Shown: positions 17,317 to 28,655 of the stretch, in pieces
Position numbering within the stretch: position 1 is the first letter of the stretch
How the letters are laid out: each line of letters begins with the position of its first letter
Assembly (NCBI GenBank): GCA_004431415.1
Contig: QPMI01000567.1
Span: forward strand, 1 to 64,000
Direction: 5' to 3'
DNA from: Cyanophora paradoxa
Taxonomy: Eukaryota > Glaucocystophyceae > Cyanophorales > Cyanophoraceae
DNA length: 64,000 nucleotides
Program-made: the position numbers and the translations under genes
The notes under the pieces: model-generated
What the model was told of the DNA's origin: nothing
Seen by the model: only the letters and a program-made list of their open reading frames with translations
Database searches by the model: none

Positions 17317-20300
17317 TCAGAGCCGTTGCGTGGAAGAGGTTTTTATATTGAGCACCTTGGCATCAGCGAGGTTCACGCCAGACTTCGTGGCCTCCTGGTT
17401 AACGACCTGCAGTAAAAGGCTGCATTCAGACTGCGAAAGAGACCGAATAAAACGACGCTGGAATTCAAGGGCGGACGTTCATGACGTTGGTGAGGGCGCC
17501 GGAGAGGGACGAGAGGATGTCACTGCTGGCCCCGGTGGTCTGACGCAGGGCGCGCCGCAGGCGCAGCTTCACGCCGGACGCGCTGCTGTAGTAGGACTTC
17601 AGCGTCTCGACCAGGGCGAGGATCTTCTGCAGCTTAGTCTCGAACGCGTCGTTGCTCTGCCGCAGGGCGTCAAGGTACGATCGCGGGCGAAGAAACCACT
17701 GGCTGATCATGAAAGTGTCTGAAACGCGGACCTGGGTGATCGCCGTCATCTGCGAATTGAACGTGTCGACGACGCTCTGCGATGCGTGAGCAAAGTCAGA
17801 TGACAATGCAAGAGAACGGATGCTTTCGAATTTAAGAGTGAAGCACCTTGAAAGCGGCCACGGCGTCCGCGGAGGTGTTCGTGGAGACCAACGGCTTCAC
17901 CTCCACCGCAGTGGTGATGGGGAAGGAGGCGGTCAGCCCCTTCGTGTCCTTGACGACGACCGTGAGCTTGGCGGTCTTCGTCGTGCCGTCGTTCTGCAAC
18001 ACGAAATTCATTTCCGTGCCTTGAGTGCATTAATTCTATCTAGATCTATCGAGGAAGACGCACAGAAGGGAAGAAGAAGTCGATGGTCGGCGTGGTAGAG
18101 TCGATCGCGAGCGGCGAAGCGAAGATGTCGGCGCGGACGGTGTACCTGCATCAGATATTAATGTGTGCGAAAAGCTGCAGCTGACGTGCGCGTGAATGTC
18201 GAGGTCGGGCTGCTCACACGAGGGGGGTAGAAGCGGACTGCCAGCCAGAGCACGTCACCTGCGGGCAGAGTTTCAAGTTTAATTTGAACTCGTCGTGAAT
18301 GTAAAGCTTGAGGCTAACTCACCGTGACCTTGTCGAGGGCCGCCTGGGCGGAGAGCGGGGAGACCGAGCACGAGCCTCCAGTGGGAGGAGAGCTGGAATC
18401 GACCGGGCCCGGGGTCGTGACGTCGACGACGGGGGTCGGTGTGGGCTCGGGCTCGGGCGCCGGGGTCGGAGACGGCGTGGGCGTGGGGGACGGCGAAGGC
18501 GTCTGCGACGGGGTCGGTGACGGGCTGGGCGTCTGGCTGGGCGTCGGCGTCGGCGGCCGAGTCGGCTGCGGTGCGAGCGGCCCAGTAAAGACTGCCGCGA
18601 AGGTGCAGCCATCAGCACTCGCGCGCGCGCGAGGGTAATATCTGATCAACAGAGCGGTGACCACGCACGGCGCATTCCCCAAGCCTCGGGCCGCACCCAC
18701 GCCGCCGGGCTCGTCAGAGCCGGGCAGGTGGTCGCAAAGCCGGTGGCCGAGTAGGTATAGGGGGTGAAGATGAAGTCGTCGTCGCTCTCGTCCGCCGTTC
18801 CCTTATCATCGAGGCTTTCCGCCTCGACCACCCTCGACAGCGTTTTTGCTGTGCAGGTCCGCGTGGTGTCAATTCGCCGGCTTCGGTAGCCTCCAACCAC
18901 GTATCTGCAACGTGCCGGGTGCATTGTGAGCGTGGCTTGCGCAAACAAAGAAAAGTATGTTACAAAACGCGCACATGTTGCAGTCACCGTCGTACGCACT
19001 CGCCCCGAACGCCAAGAGGGGGCGCTTCCGATGAGCACTTGTGAGCGCAGTGCTCGTCAGCGCCGCCTGCGAGGTGGCCTTATCGTTGATGAAGTCAGTG
19101 CCCGCCGTCCAGGTGACCGCCTTGTCCGTCGTGCCGAAGGTCATCTGGCCGGGGGACGGGAAGCTGGTGTCCAGGTACACCATGCTCGACGGGGCCGTCT
19201 TGAGGTTGGTCACGTTGCTGGCTGTGATCGCCGATTTCGCAATTAATTGCAAGGCAAACAGCGGAAACGGTATTCACGCAAGCGTATATAGTTATGAAAT
19301 ACAGTCTAGTCTACTACAACCCGCAACGCACTCTGTGGATCGTAAACCGCAACGGTTGCGTCTCCGGTCCATCGCCCCTCTTTGAACATAGTCTCGTTGT
19401 AATATACTCCGGACCACCCGCTGAAAGAGACGAGGCTGTACATGAAGAGCTTGTTGTTGCAAATCCCAACAAACGGCGCTTCAAGGGCCGCTGCGTAAGT
19501 GTCATCGACTTCTGTTAGCTCTACTCCTGCCGCCGCAGCTTCGCTTGATGTCAACGTTTTCGTTTCCGATGGCCTGGGCCAGACGTCAAAGTGCTCTGAC
19601 ATGTTCCGAGCTTGCAAGTCGATGACACTGCAATGCATACCCGGGGCCGTCACGCAAATGAAATGAAAGGATGTAAATATAATCAAGAACAGCTCAAACA
19701 AATTTGCGCACAAGAGGGTGTTCATTGCTGAAGACGCGACGTAACCATCGAATGCATCTTTCGTTTCGACCCCGCCAACGACGTACCAGTTCTTCCCTGT
19801 GATAATGGTGCGCATGCGTTGGCCGTCTTTTGCGCACAGCAAAAAGCAGCATCGCACCGTCGCGAGCGCAGCTCATGAAGGCGTTCTTCCGAATTTTATT
19901 GCCCAATGTGTCCTGGTTCAGTGTCCCAGCGTCATCATATTCCGGCGGGTTGGGAAAATCGAGAATCGTCTCCCACGTGCCGTTCGTGATGTTGTACCTG
20001 CACAATTTCGGTACCGTTATGAATCTTCAGAAACGTTTGCAGTAATCGATAAGCACCGCGCGCACCGGTAAATGTTGATATTTGCGCCGGAGTTCCCATC
20101 CGGAAGCCCATACACCCCGCCCACAATCTATGAGGTGCGAAAAATTGACTTCAATATAAAAAACTTGTAAGCAGTATGACTATAATAGATAATTGTACCC
20201 AGACGCCATCTTCGAAGACAGTCATGCACGCGCCGTAGACCCCACCGTTCGGAATGGGCGCGAGCTCGGTGATCGTTCCCAGGCTGGTGTCCACGCTGTA

Positions 20301-21228
20301 GAACTTGTCGGAGGAGAGCGGATACTGGGGAACCTTCGCCGAATTTTCATCGTTCGAATCCAACAGATCGTACTTGAAGCCCGAGACGCCGCCGCCGCAG
20401 TAGATCCTGCTGGACTCGCCGACGACCTCGTCCCAGGCGCAGTGCGACCAGATCGTTGCGTTCGGCGCAGTGAGCGGCGCCTTCGTGAACGACCAGACCG
20501 AGATAGGGCCGCCGCCTGCGTTTTCCCGACATCATGATTAGCTGGTTACATAAACAGCCGCATCATAGCTATCTCCAAAGACTTCTGCGCAGAAACGAAC
20601 GCATCGAAGAACAAACGCACTGATATCTGCGGACCAGAAGTCGTCTAGCAGCGCTGAAGTGACAGCCTGCATAGTTGTCACTCCCGCAACGCTCTTGTGC
20701 TTCCATATCTGGTCATAAAAGATTGCTCCATCGGGTTGCGGGTTTGGTACTTGGACACTGTCGTAAGGTCGCCACTCCTCGAACGCGTCTCCGCTGCCGC
20801 CCTTCTGGCCGCCGTGGATGAGCATCCGGGCGTTGCCCGAGGGGTCCTTGTAGTACACGCTGGCCGCCCCCGCCCGCTTGAGCGTCGGGTTGGCGGTGGC
20901 CGCCTGGTTGAGGCCGTCATTGTACAGCGTGCGGATGTGGTACTCGGCTGCCGCAGTGCGTAGCGCGTTAGCGCGCATGCGGAGCTCGAGATCTAGAGGC
21001 CGCATCGTGCATGTTTATTATGCGTATTCAAGCCCGGAAGGCCATGATCATGAGGGCACACTCAGGTCGGGAAAGCCGCGCGCTACACCTATATATCCCA
21101 TGGCCAGCAGCGTGCGCACCTGACACGCCGGAGAAGGCGGCGGCCAGGAGCGCGATTGCAAGCGCCAGGAGCGCGCCTGTGCCTGCGGCCGGACTCCCAC
21201 GACGCATCGTTATCTTCAACTTAGCCAT
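17317..21228 (-). CDS. Host secreted kelch-propeller and REJ-domain protein, about fifteen exons
   Basis: Exon 1 (21,228-21,120) encodes a signal peptide (TGALLALAIALLAAAFSGVSG). Following exons give kelch-type blades with RMLIHGG, RIYCGGGVSG, VWIVGGVYG, WYVVGGVET and YVVGGY. A Pro/Thr/Ser linker (about 18,594-18,320) follows, then a REJ domain, CSVSPLSAQAALDKVTVTCS, continuing GW and PLVYTV, as in polycystin-1 relatives. The last exons end at TAG-like context and stop TGA at 17,317-17,319. Introns are about 60-110 bases, with donors mostly GTGCGC (also GTGAGT, GTGCGT, GTCCGC) and CAG acceptors. The coordinates span introns; middle exon limits near 20,530-20,760 and 19,050-19,220 are approximate. 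Probably a cell-surface or secreted adhesion protein. Confidence 0.65.
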
Positions 21229-21536
21229 ATATCCGTGGCCGCCAGGCGTCTAGAGCTAGACTCTAGATCTAGTACAGCCGCTGAACTGCGAACTGCTGCT
21301 GGCCCAGTGGCATGCGCAGCCTGCTGCTGCTCCTGAGCTCAAGATCTCAGAGTCTGTGAGGCTGTGTGCCACAGACTGGCTCACAGTGAGCAGGTCCGAC
21401 GGTCAGAGCGACCGTTGCAAAAAGCGTTATTTTTTGTCCCATATCAGAGAAGCTGATACTTCAAATACTCCATCGCCAACCTCTAGAATAGAAACTGAAA
21501 TAGTAGACTCAGTTGTACTAGGCCCCGTAACTAGGG
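21229..21536. other. Host gene upstream region
   Basis: Upstream of the kelch/REJ gene. It contains short CTAGA and CTG repeats and a GCTGTGTGCCACAG palindrome-like patch. I see no gene; the promoter of the host gene should lie here but no TATA element is obvious. Confidence 0.4.
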
Positions 21537-21801
21537 TACCGTAGAGCAGGAAAATAGTGGGCCGGAAATTAGTGGACTAGAAAACTTGGCCCTCCCTTAG
21601 GCAAAATACTGGAGCCCGAAATTAGTGGACCAAAACCTTCTCAGGCTTGTATGGGGCGGTAATTTTGGGGGGTACTGTATGGGGCAGCCTAGCAGCAGGG
21701 AAATACTGGAGCCCGAAATTAGTGGACTGAGTCAAGTTTTCGGTCCACTAATTTCGGGCTCCACTAATTTTCTGCGTCCAGTATTTTCCTGCTCTACGGT
21801 A
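21537..21801. mobile_element. 265-bp MITE with 20-bp terminal inverted repeats and TA ends
   Basis: TACCGTAGAGCAGGAAAATA at 21,537-21,556 is the exact inverse of 21,782-21,801. Counting TA as the duplicated target leaves termini CCGTAGAGCAGG...CCTGCTCTACGG, which fits non-autonomous Tc1/mariner-type elements. Inside, GCCCGAAATTAGTGGAC recurs twice in direct and once in inverted orientation. There is no coding capacity. A second copy lies in the duplicated segment. Confidence 0.7.
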
Positions 21802-23929
21802 GCAGAACTTCGGAAGCCAACTTAAGCTTGAAGGCCGGGCCTCCTCCGAGTCAGAGGCTCCGACTACCGTGTATTCGGCGTGTAATACTTAATTAGTGCG
21901 CCACAAATCACTGCCGCAGTGCGCCACTCACGCGGCCGAGTCACTGAGTCCGCGGCGCGGCGGCGCCGCCGCGCCGGCCGTCCGCCGACTCGGCGCCCAG
22001 TCGGACGCGGTCGATCGGCGGACTCGGCGGCGGATCCCGGACTCCTGGACCCGGAGTCGGCGCCGACGTCGACTCGCGAGTCGCGATCGCCGCCGAGTCG
22101 GCGGCGAGACCGTGAGACTCTGATCATGCATGATGAGAGTCCGGGGCCTCCGGGATCCGGGCGGCTGTCCGGCGCCGCCGCGCCGATGATCGCGATCTCA
22201 GCCGATTCTCAGGATCTCGGCCCGGGGCCCGGGGGCCGGGGCGGCGGGGCCGGGCCGGCGACCGCGGCCCGTCCGAGCCGACTCCGAGGGCCCGTCCGGC
22301 GTCCGGTCGCCCGCCGAATCCGATGATCGCGATCGGCGCCGATGAAAATTAATTAAACTCGGCGTCCCGGCCCGGGTCCCGCCGCCGGCGCCGGGCTGCC
22401 GGGCCGATCCGGATCCGACTTCCGGATTCCGGATCGGACTCCGGGATCCGGTCCATTCGAATTCGAATTCGGAGTCCGGACTCCGGACCCGGGACTCCGG
22501 GACCGTCGGACTCGCGATCGGCCCGGATCGGGGATCGAGGCCGCGGCCGGGCGGATCCTGAATCCTGATGATGTCATCATGATCATCGATATCATGATCA
22601 TGGCATGAATTCTTTTTTATGTGAATAAATGTGCGTATAAAAACCGTATATACGTGCGTATATATATACACGCGTACGCATATATGGCAATATATGCCTT
22701 TCCGAGTTTCCCTTAAGCGCCGGCCGGGCTTGCTCGACGGCCGCATCGATATTGTCGGCGAATATAAATATATATTATAATTTGTCGCCGTCGGCGCCAC
22801 GGTAGTAATCGGTACTGTACCAGCCTGACAGTGTACCCGGGTGATGCGGCACATGATCGTCGCTAGCTTCGCTCCGTTCCGAACTAAGTACTGTAGGAAT
22901 GCTTTTTTAGCCGATGTTTTAAATTGCCGTATATTGAACCGTCTCATTTACCTATGGCTGGACCGTAGCTAGCCAAAAAAACTCGCAGACGCAGCTAAAA
23001 AACCCGACGCACTCATAAACTGGCGTCGCTAGAAACCTCTGTGGCCGTCGCTGGCAGGAAAATAATTAGAATGATTGCTGTCAATGGGATTCCAGCTAAC
23101 GGGTCAGGGGTCGAGCTAGCGCTTGGAAAACGGTTCGCGAGTCAATCGCGCAGTCGAGTTTTCGTCTGCGAATGAAGGGAGGGTACAGGTGGATACACCC
23201 CCCAACGAACGACGGGAGGGTACGATTCCTCCTGCGTACTACGCAGGAGGCCGCCAGCAGGCGGCTGCAGTTCCTCTTTAGCTAGTGCCAAAGCGCACGC
23301 CTGCGGCCCGAATGCGGCCCGTCAGCTTGCCGTCGCCGGCCAGCAACGGCTACTACGCCAACGACTCCCCGGAGTTCGCGGGTCCGCTGTTTCAGCGTCG
23401 GCTACGTTCAGAGAGCTCAGTAAAAGGCTGCCGAACCTCAGCCGCAGCCCCGGCGGATGCCGCACGAGAATGCAGATGCCCCGATGCGACGGCACTTTCA
23501 GGCCCGCACGGTGCCCTGCAGACTGATGCTACACTTGCTGTAGGTGCTCTCGTGCTGGCACACTGCCTGCTCACCCGGCCTCACCGCCCGCTGCCTCATC
23601 CGCCCGATGCTGACCTCTTTGACCTCGCAGTCCGAGCTCACTGAGTCAGGCGACGTGCTGAATGGATGAAGCGTTGTTTTTAGCTAGCTTTGCGTGTACT
23701 GGTGACCCCACTTGAGTCCCGAACAGTCGGCGCCCGCCACACCGTACCGTGCGCTCGGCCCTCGCGAGCCTCCAACAGCGGCACGGCGGCGCCTCTCCCG
23801 CGATGCGTGCGCGTCCCTCTGATGCCCCGCCGCCTGGGCACTGCGACGCCTCGCCGCCCCGCCTCGCTGACGGCCTTGCACAGCTCGGGGCTGTCCTCCC
23901 GCGGCCCTTGTGAGGCGAGTCTGAAGAGG
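21802..23929. other. Intergenic host DNA, palindrome-dense then AT-rich
   Basis: At 21,900-22,610 the DNA is very GC-rich and built from short palindromes (GATCCGGATC, CGCGATCG, CCGGGATCCGG, ATCATGATCATCGATATCATG). About 22,610-22,800 is AT-rich with ATATAT/GTATAC runs. The frame at 23,285-23,644 (119 codons) has no recognisable domain and I do not call it. The DNA beyond 22,932 is not part of the duplication. Confidence 0.5.
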
Positions 23930-25300
23930 AACTCCCGCCCCGCCTCGGCCTCGCGCAGTGCGCGCCCCGCCTCGCCCCCGGGCCCCGCCCCGGCCCCGGC
24001 CTTGCATCGCTGACTTCTCTGCGCAGCGCCGCGGGCTTTCTGCCCCGCACAAGCTCCTCCCGCCCCGCCTCGGCCTCCCGCCCCGCCTCGGCCTCGCGCA
24101 GTGCGCGCCCCGCCTCGCCCCCGGGCCCGCCCCGGCCCCGGCCTTGCATCGCTGACTTCTCTGCGCAGCGCCGCGGGCTTTCTGCCCCGCACAAGCTCCT
24201 CCCGCCCCGCCTCGCCTCCCGCCCCGCCTCGGCCTCGCGCAGTGCGCGCCCGCCTCGCCCCGGGCCCCGCCCCGGCCCCGGCCTTGCATCGCTGACTTCT
24301 CTGCGCAGCGCCGTGGGCTTTCTGCCCCGCACAAGCTCCTCCCGCCCCGTCTCGGCCTCCCGCCCCGGCCCTGGCCTCGCGCAGTGCGCGCCCCCGCCTC
24401 GCCCTGGGCCCCGCCCCGGCCCCGGCCTTGCGTCGCTGATTTCTCTGCGCAGCGCCGCGGGCTTTCTGCCCCGCACAAGCTCCTCCCGCCCCGCCTCGGC
24501 CTCCCGCCCCGCCTCGGCCTCGCGCAGTGCGCGCCCCGCCTCGCCCCGGGCCCCGCCCCGGCCCGGCCTTGCATCGCTGACTTCTCTGCGCAGCGCCGCG
24601 GGCTTTCTGCCCCGCACAAGCTCCTCCCGCCCCGCCTCGGCCTCCCGCCCCGCCTCGGCCTCGCGCAGTGCGCGCCCCGCCTCGCCCCCGGGCCCCGCCC
24701 CGGCCCCGGCCTTGCATCGCTGACTTCTCTGCGCAGCGCCGTGGGCTTTCTGCCCCGCACAAGCTCCTCCCGCCCCGTCTCGGCCTCCCGCCCCGGCCCT
24801 GGCCTCGCGCAGTGCGCGCCCCCGCCTCGCCCCTGGGCCCCGCCCCGGCCCCGGCCTTGCGTCGCTGATTTCTCTGCGCAGCGCCGCGGGCTTTCTGCCC
24901 CGCACAAGCTCCTCCCGCCCCGCCTCGGCCTCCCGCCCCGCCTCGGCCTCGCGCAGTGCGCGCCCCGCCTCGCCCCCGGGCCCCGCCCCGGCCCCGGCCT
25001 TGCGTCGCTGATTTCTCTGCGCAGCGCCGCGGGCTTTCTGCCCCGCACAAGCTCCTCCCGCCCCGCCTCGGCCTCCGCCCGCCTCGGCCTCGCGCAGTGC
25101 GCGCCCCGCCTCGCCCCGGGCCCGCCCCGGCCCCGGCCTTGCATCGCTGACTTCTCTGAGCAGCGCCGCGGGCTTTCTGCGGGTCCCCTTGAGCCAAGCG
25201 CCCGCGCAATGCGGCAAGCTCCTCCGGGATCCCGCCCCGCCTCGGCCTCGCGCAGTGCGCACCACGCCTGGCCGCCCGCACCCGGCCCCGCCCCGGCCTT
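23930..25300. repeat. GC-rich minisatellite, about 143-bp unit, nine to ten copies
   Basis: The start TTGC(A/G)TCGCTGA(C/T)TTCTCTGCGC recurs at about 24,002, 24,144, 24,284, 24,428, 24,569, 24,712, 24,857, 25,000 and 25,139. Each unit contains GGGCTTTCTGCCCCGCACAAGC and two CCCGCCTCGGCCTC-type blocks. Period varies from 139 to 145 bases and is often not a multiple of three. The long open frames on both strands are therefore by-products of GC content. Confidence 0.8.
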
Positions 25301-26283
25301 GCGTTCTGCAAAAATTGATTGCATGATATATGTTCGAGCCCGCGCGCGGCCGAACGCCCCAGCGAGCTCGAGCGAGGGAGGCCGCACAGTACTAGTAAGA
25401 GAGGGCCCGAGATGATGCATGCAAGTGATAATATAATTCGCTGCGTGCACGCGCACTGCTGAACCGAATTCGAACCTGCAGCTGCAGCTGACTCTAGATC
25501 TCGGACTCCGCGCGCCCGGGAGCGCGGCCGCGGACTGTCACGTGCACTCACTCAGCTGCGAGCTGCCGAGGTCGCTGCGAGCGACCGTCGCTCGCGATCG
25601 TACGCGGAGTGAGACGTATAACACGTACGCGTCGTTGCGACGTGAATGTGGGGGGTACGTGTCGTTAAATAAAATTTGTACCCCAAGTCGCGAGCTCCAC
25701 GGGCTCAGCGCGAAGCCAGCGCCGTGGAACGCCAGCGACAGCGGAGCGTGAGTGTCTGGCCCAGCTGAACAACAGCGCCTTAGTCAAACACGCAAATGTA
25801 CCGCGGAAGCGTCGGCGGTCCGTCGCACCATCACGGCTGGCGTCGCCCCCCGCATCGCTGAACTCCCTATGAGTTAACTCACCGAGGCGAATGCGCAGGC
25901 ACCGATACGCTGCGGGCCGATGCGCCGCTTTCGTGTCCTGCGAGGCAGAGGCTGCGCTGTGCTGTTCCGCGAGCCAGTGACCGCGAGCCAGAGAGAAGAA
26001 TGCTCCTGTGGTCGGAGAACCACCCGTCGCCGAGGATTCCGGAGCGCGCTTGACCCACGGCAATCGGCCATAGTTTCTCCATATCTCACACGTGCCACAG
26101 TGTGCTCGGATGCTTTTGTGACTCTATTCTGCTTGTTTAATCTCGCGCAGATGCAAACGAAGCGGGGGCGCGGAGGCCGCCGAAGCGTGTACGTCCTCTT
26201 TCGCTTCCCCAGGGTGCGCGAACGCCGATCCCCAGGGTGCGCGATCTCACTGCACCACTATCTGCAAATCTATAGTCTATAGA
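25301..26283. other. Intergenic host DNA before the 2.6-kb array
   Basis: GC-rich with scattered short palindromes (for example GAATTCGAACCTGCAGCTGCAGCTG). Overlapping short frames on both strands show no domain, no consistent splice pattern and no repeat unit. I see no gene that can be supported. Confidence 0.4.
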
Positions 26284-28361
26284 TCGCCGGGCCGGCGCTC
26301 CTCGCCCAGGGCGCGTACAGACTCCGCGCATGTTCCAACGCCTTCATAGACATATATATAAGATAGAGCACCCCTGTGAAACTTCAGAATCCGGGTTCTC
26401 AATAGTAGGCGGGCCTTAGCGCGAAATTGCCTAGGGGCGGCATCGAACCCGGGTTGTTCCATTCCAACAGAATTCTTGAAGTTCGGGTACCTTTAGCTGG
26501 ACTTAACAATAGGAAGCTAGCGACTCCGTGACGGGCCGGAGGTTCCTAGCGAGCTTAGCTGGGTTTATGAGAAGGCTCTATTTCTACATGCATCATTGAA
26601 GTTGTCCTTCTAACCCAGGGCATGCGCAGAGCCGGCTCTGCCTTCGCGTACGCGTGCGCCCTCGGGCGCGTCGCCGTGACGCGACGACGTAATGGTGGCC
26701 ACTCCGCCCCGGATGCCCCGTGCGCCATCCCTTCCCCGCGCCGGGCCCCGCGGCGCTCCTCTGAGGCGGCGGGACAGGCCGCGGGCGGCTGTGGTGAGCG
26801 GGCAGGCCCTCGCGGCCTCCGCCCAGCAGATCATCGCCGCCTCCGCCTCGGGCGTCGGCGTGTGCGCGCCGGCCCCCGCCCCGGCCTCCCGCCCCCGGCG
26901 CTTGCTGAGAAACAAGCCGCAAGCCGGCGGGGCGCGGGGCGCTGCGGCTCATGGAGGTGGCGGCGCTCGTCCTCGCCGCCGCCCTCAAGGCCGGCAACGA
27001 GCGCCTGTGCGCCGGCCGCCCGCCCCCGCCCCCGCCCCGCCCCGCCGCCTCGCCCTGAGGGGCGCGGGGTGCCCAGCAGCCTGACGATGGCGGCGGACAA
27101 GTACGCGAGGCTCTTTGCGCACGCCGACGCCCCGCGGCCTCGCCCTGCAGCTCTCCACCGCCACCGCGTCGACCCCCGCTCCTCGCCGCCCCATCGCCCA
27201 CCCGCCCGCTTCTCCCTCGTCGCCCTCCTCGGCCTGCCCCGCCCCGCCCGCTCGTCCCTCGCAGGGCCTGACGGGGCGGGGCGGGGGCAGATCCCGGGGC
27301 GGCCTCCTTCACGCCCCTCTTCCGGGCGCACGCGGCCGGCGCCTGAGACCGCGCCATCGCCATGCAGGCGCCCGGACCCCTCCCGCCCCGCCCGCCCCGC
27401 CCCGCCCGCCCCGCGCCCTCTGACGGAGCCGCAGGGCGCGCCCCCGCCGCCCCTCCCTGCCCTCGTACACATCCCCGAACTCCTCTTCTCCCTCGTCTCC
27501 AGTGCGCCGTACCCCTCCCGAACCCGGCGCGGCGCCTCGTACCCCGCCCCGACGCCGGCGCCGCTCCGGCAGACGTCGACGCGCCGCTGGTGGCCGGCTC
27601 GGCGACCTCTTCCACGAGCTCCCCAGCCACGCCAGCGAGCTCCCCAGCCACGCCAGCAGGCCCGTACCCCCCCCCAACTAGACTCGGCGTACCCCCCTCA
27701 ACCCCGGGCGCGCAGGGCGATGTACAGGGCGCTGCTGGAGGTGCTGGGGGGCCCCGGTACCCCCCAGGACATCGGTCAGGCCTGCCTGGCCGCCGCCGTC
27801 GTCCTCCCGAGCCCCCATGGGCGCCCCCGCCGGCGCGCCGCTGGCGCGCTGCAGCACCGCCGGCCGGCGCCGCCGGGCTGCACGGGCGCCGCCACGGGCC
27901 CGCCGGCGCCTCCCAGCAAACACGCTGCTCAACCGTCCGTGCGAGCTTTCTTCGCCCCGCCCTCCCCCCTCCCCCCTAGCTTGCTTCGTCCGCCGTTTTT
28001 TGGAGCGGATCCAACGCTGCCGTTTTTTCGCCCCTCCCCCCCCCTCCCCCTCTGCCGTTTTTTGGAGCGGAACCAACGCTGACGCTGGCCGTGCAGCACG
28101 CATCCGCCGGCAAAGAGCTCTGACTGACTGAATTCGACTGGCGGTGCAGTGGGTTAGACGTTGCTGTAGCTGCAGCAACGGCGGCCGGGGAGGCTGATCG
28201 CGGTGCCGTCCCTGCCCCGCCCACCCGAGCATGCGCAGCGGCTTCTGACGGTGCCGCGCCTCTTGGGCCAGGAAGCTGGCGGAAGCCCGGAGCCAGTGAC
28301 CATCGCTGTTCCAGCCTGGCTAGCGGATCACACGTACGCCCGTACCCTTCCGCGGCATCAA

Positions 28362-28368
28362 TATATAA
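28362..28368 (+). promoter_or_regulatory. TATA box recurring in each 2.6-kb unit
   Basis: CATCAATATATAACCC is followed about 30 bases later by CATTCGCTCCGCACTACAGG, a plausible start region. The same box is at 30,970, 33,575, 46,564, 49,171 and 51,774. Its conservation in all complete units suggests the unit is transcribed rightwards, but homogenised repeats keep any sequence, so the support is limited. Confidence 0.4.
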
Positions 28369-28601
28369 CCCTCCCCGCTCATTCGCTCCGCACTACAGGC
28401 AGGAAGCAGCGAAGCAGAGAGCAGCGCGCGCCCGAGTTCTTCTGCAGCGACGTCGACCGGCCGAGAGGAAGTCAATTTGATCCGTCATATAGGGGCAGGA
28501 AAGCATGTAGAAAGCGTTTCAGGAAGCATTTTTAGATCAGTGTAGATGCGCTACAATGTCTGAGCAGCGTTTGGTAGTCGGCAACCCGAGAAATTCGGTC
28601 T

Positions 28602-28655
28602 GCCAGCTGCCATACAAACCCAACCACTGGTGGTTGGGAATGTATGGCAGTTGGC
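28602..28655. repeat. Hairpin of 26-base arms recurring in each unit
   Basis: GCCAGCTGCCATACAAACCC and following bases pair, with two or three mismatches, with ...GAATGTATGGCAGTTGGC, around the centre CCAACCACTGGTGGTTGG. It lies about 240 bases after the TATA box and is present in every full unit. It may be a structured RNA, a 3' signal or a degenerate MITE. Confidence 0.45.

Noticed and set aside
23285-23644. 119-codon plus-strand frame
   Set aside because: No domain, no splice pattern and random-looking composition in GC-rich intergenic DNA.
23646-25551. Minus-strand open frames of 539, 590 and 623 codons, rich in Arg, Gly and Ala
   Set aside because: All three frames are open at once over a GC-rich minisatellite whose unit length is often not a multiple of three; this is absence of stops, not coding.
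26390-26520. tRNA gene suggested by a GGTTCGATGCC motif
   Set aside because: No cloverleaf, A box or anticodon arm could be drawn; at most a SINE remnant.
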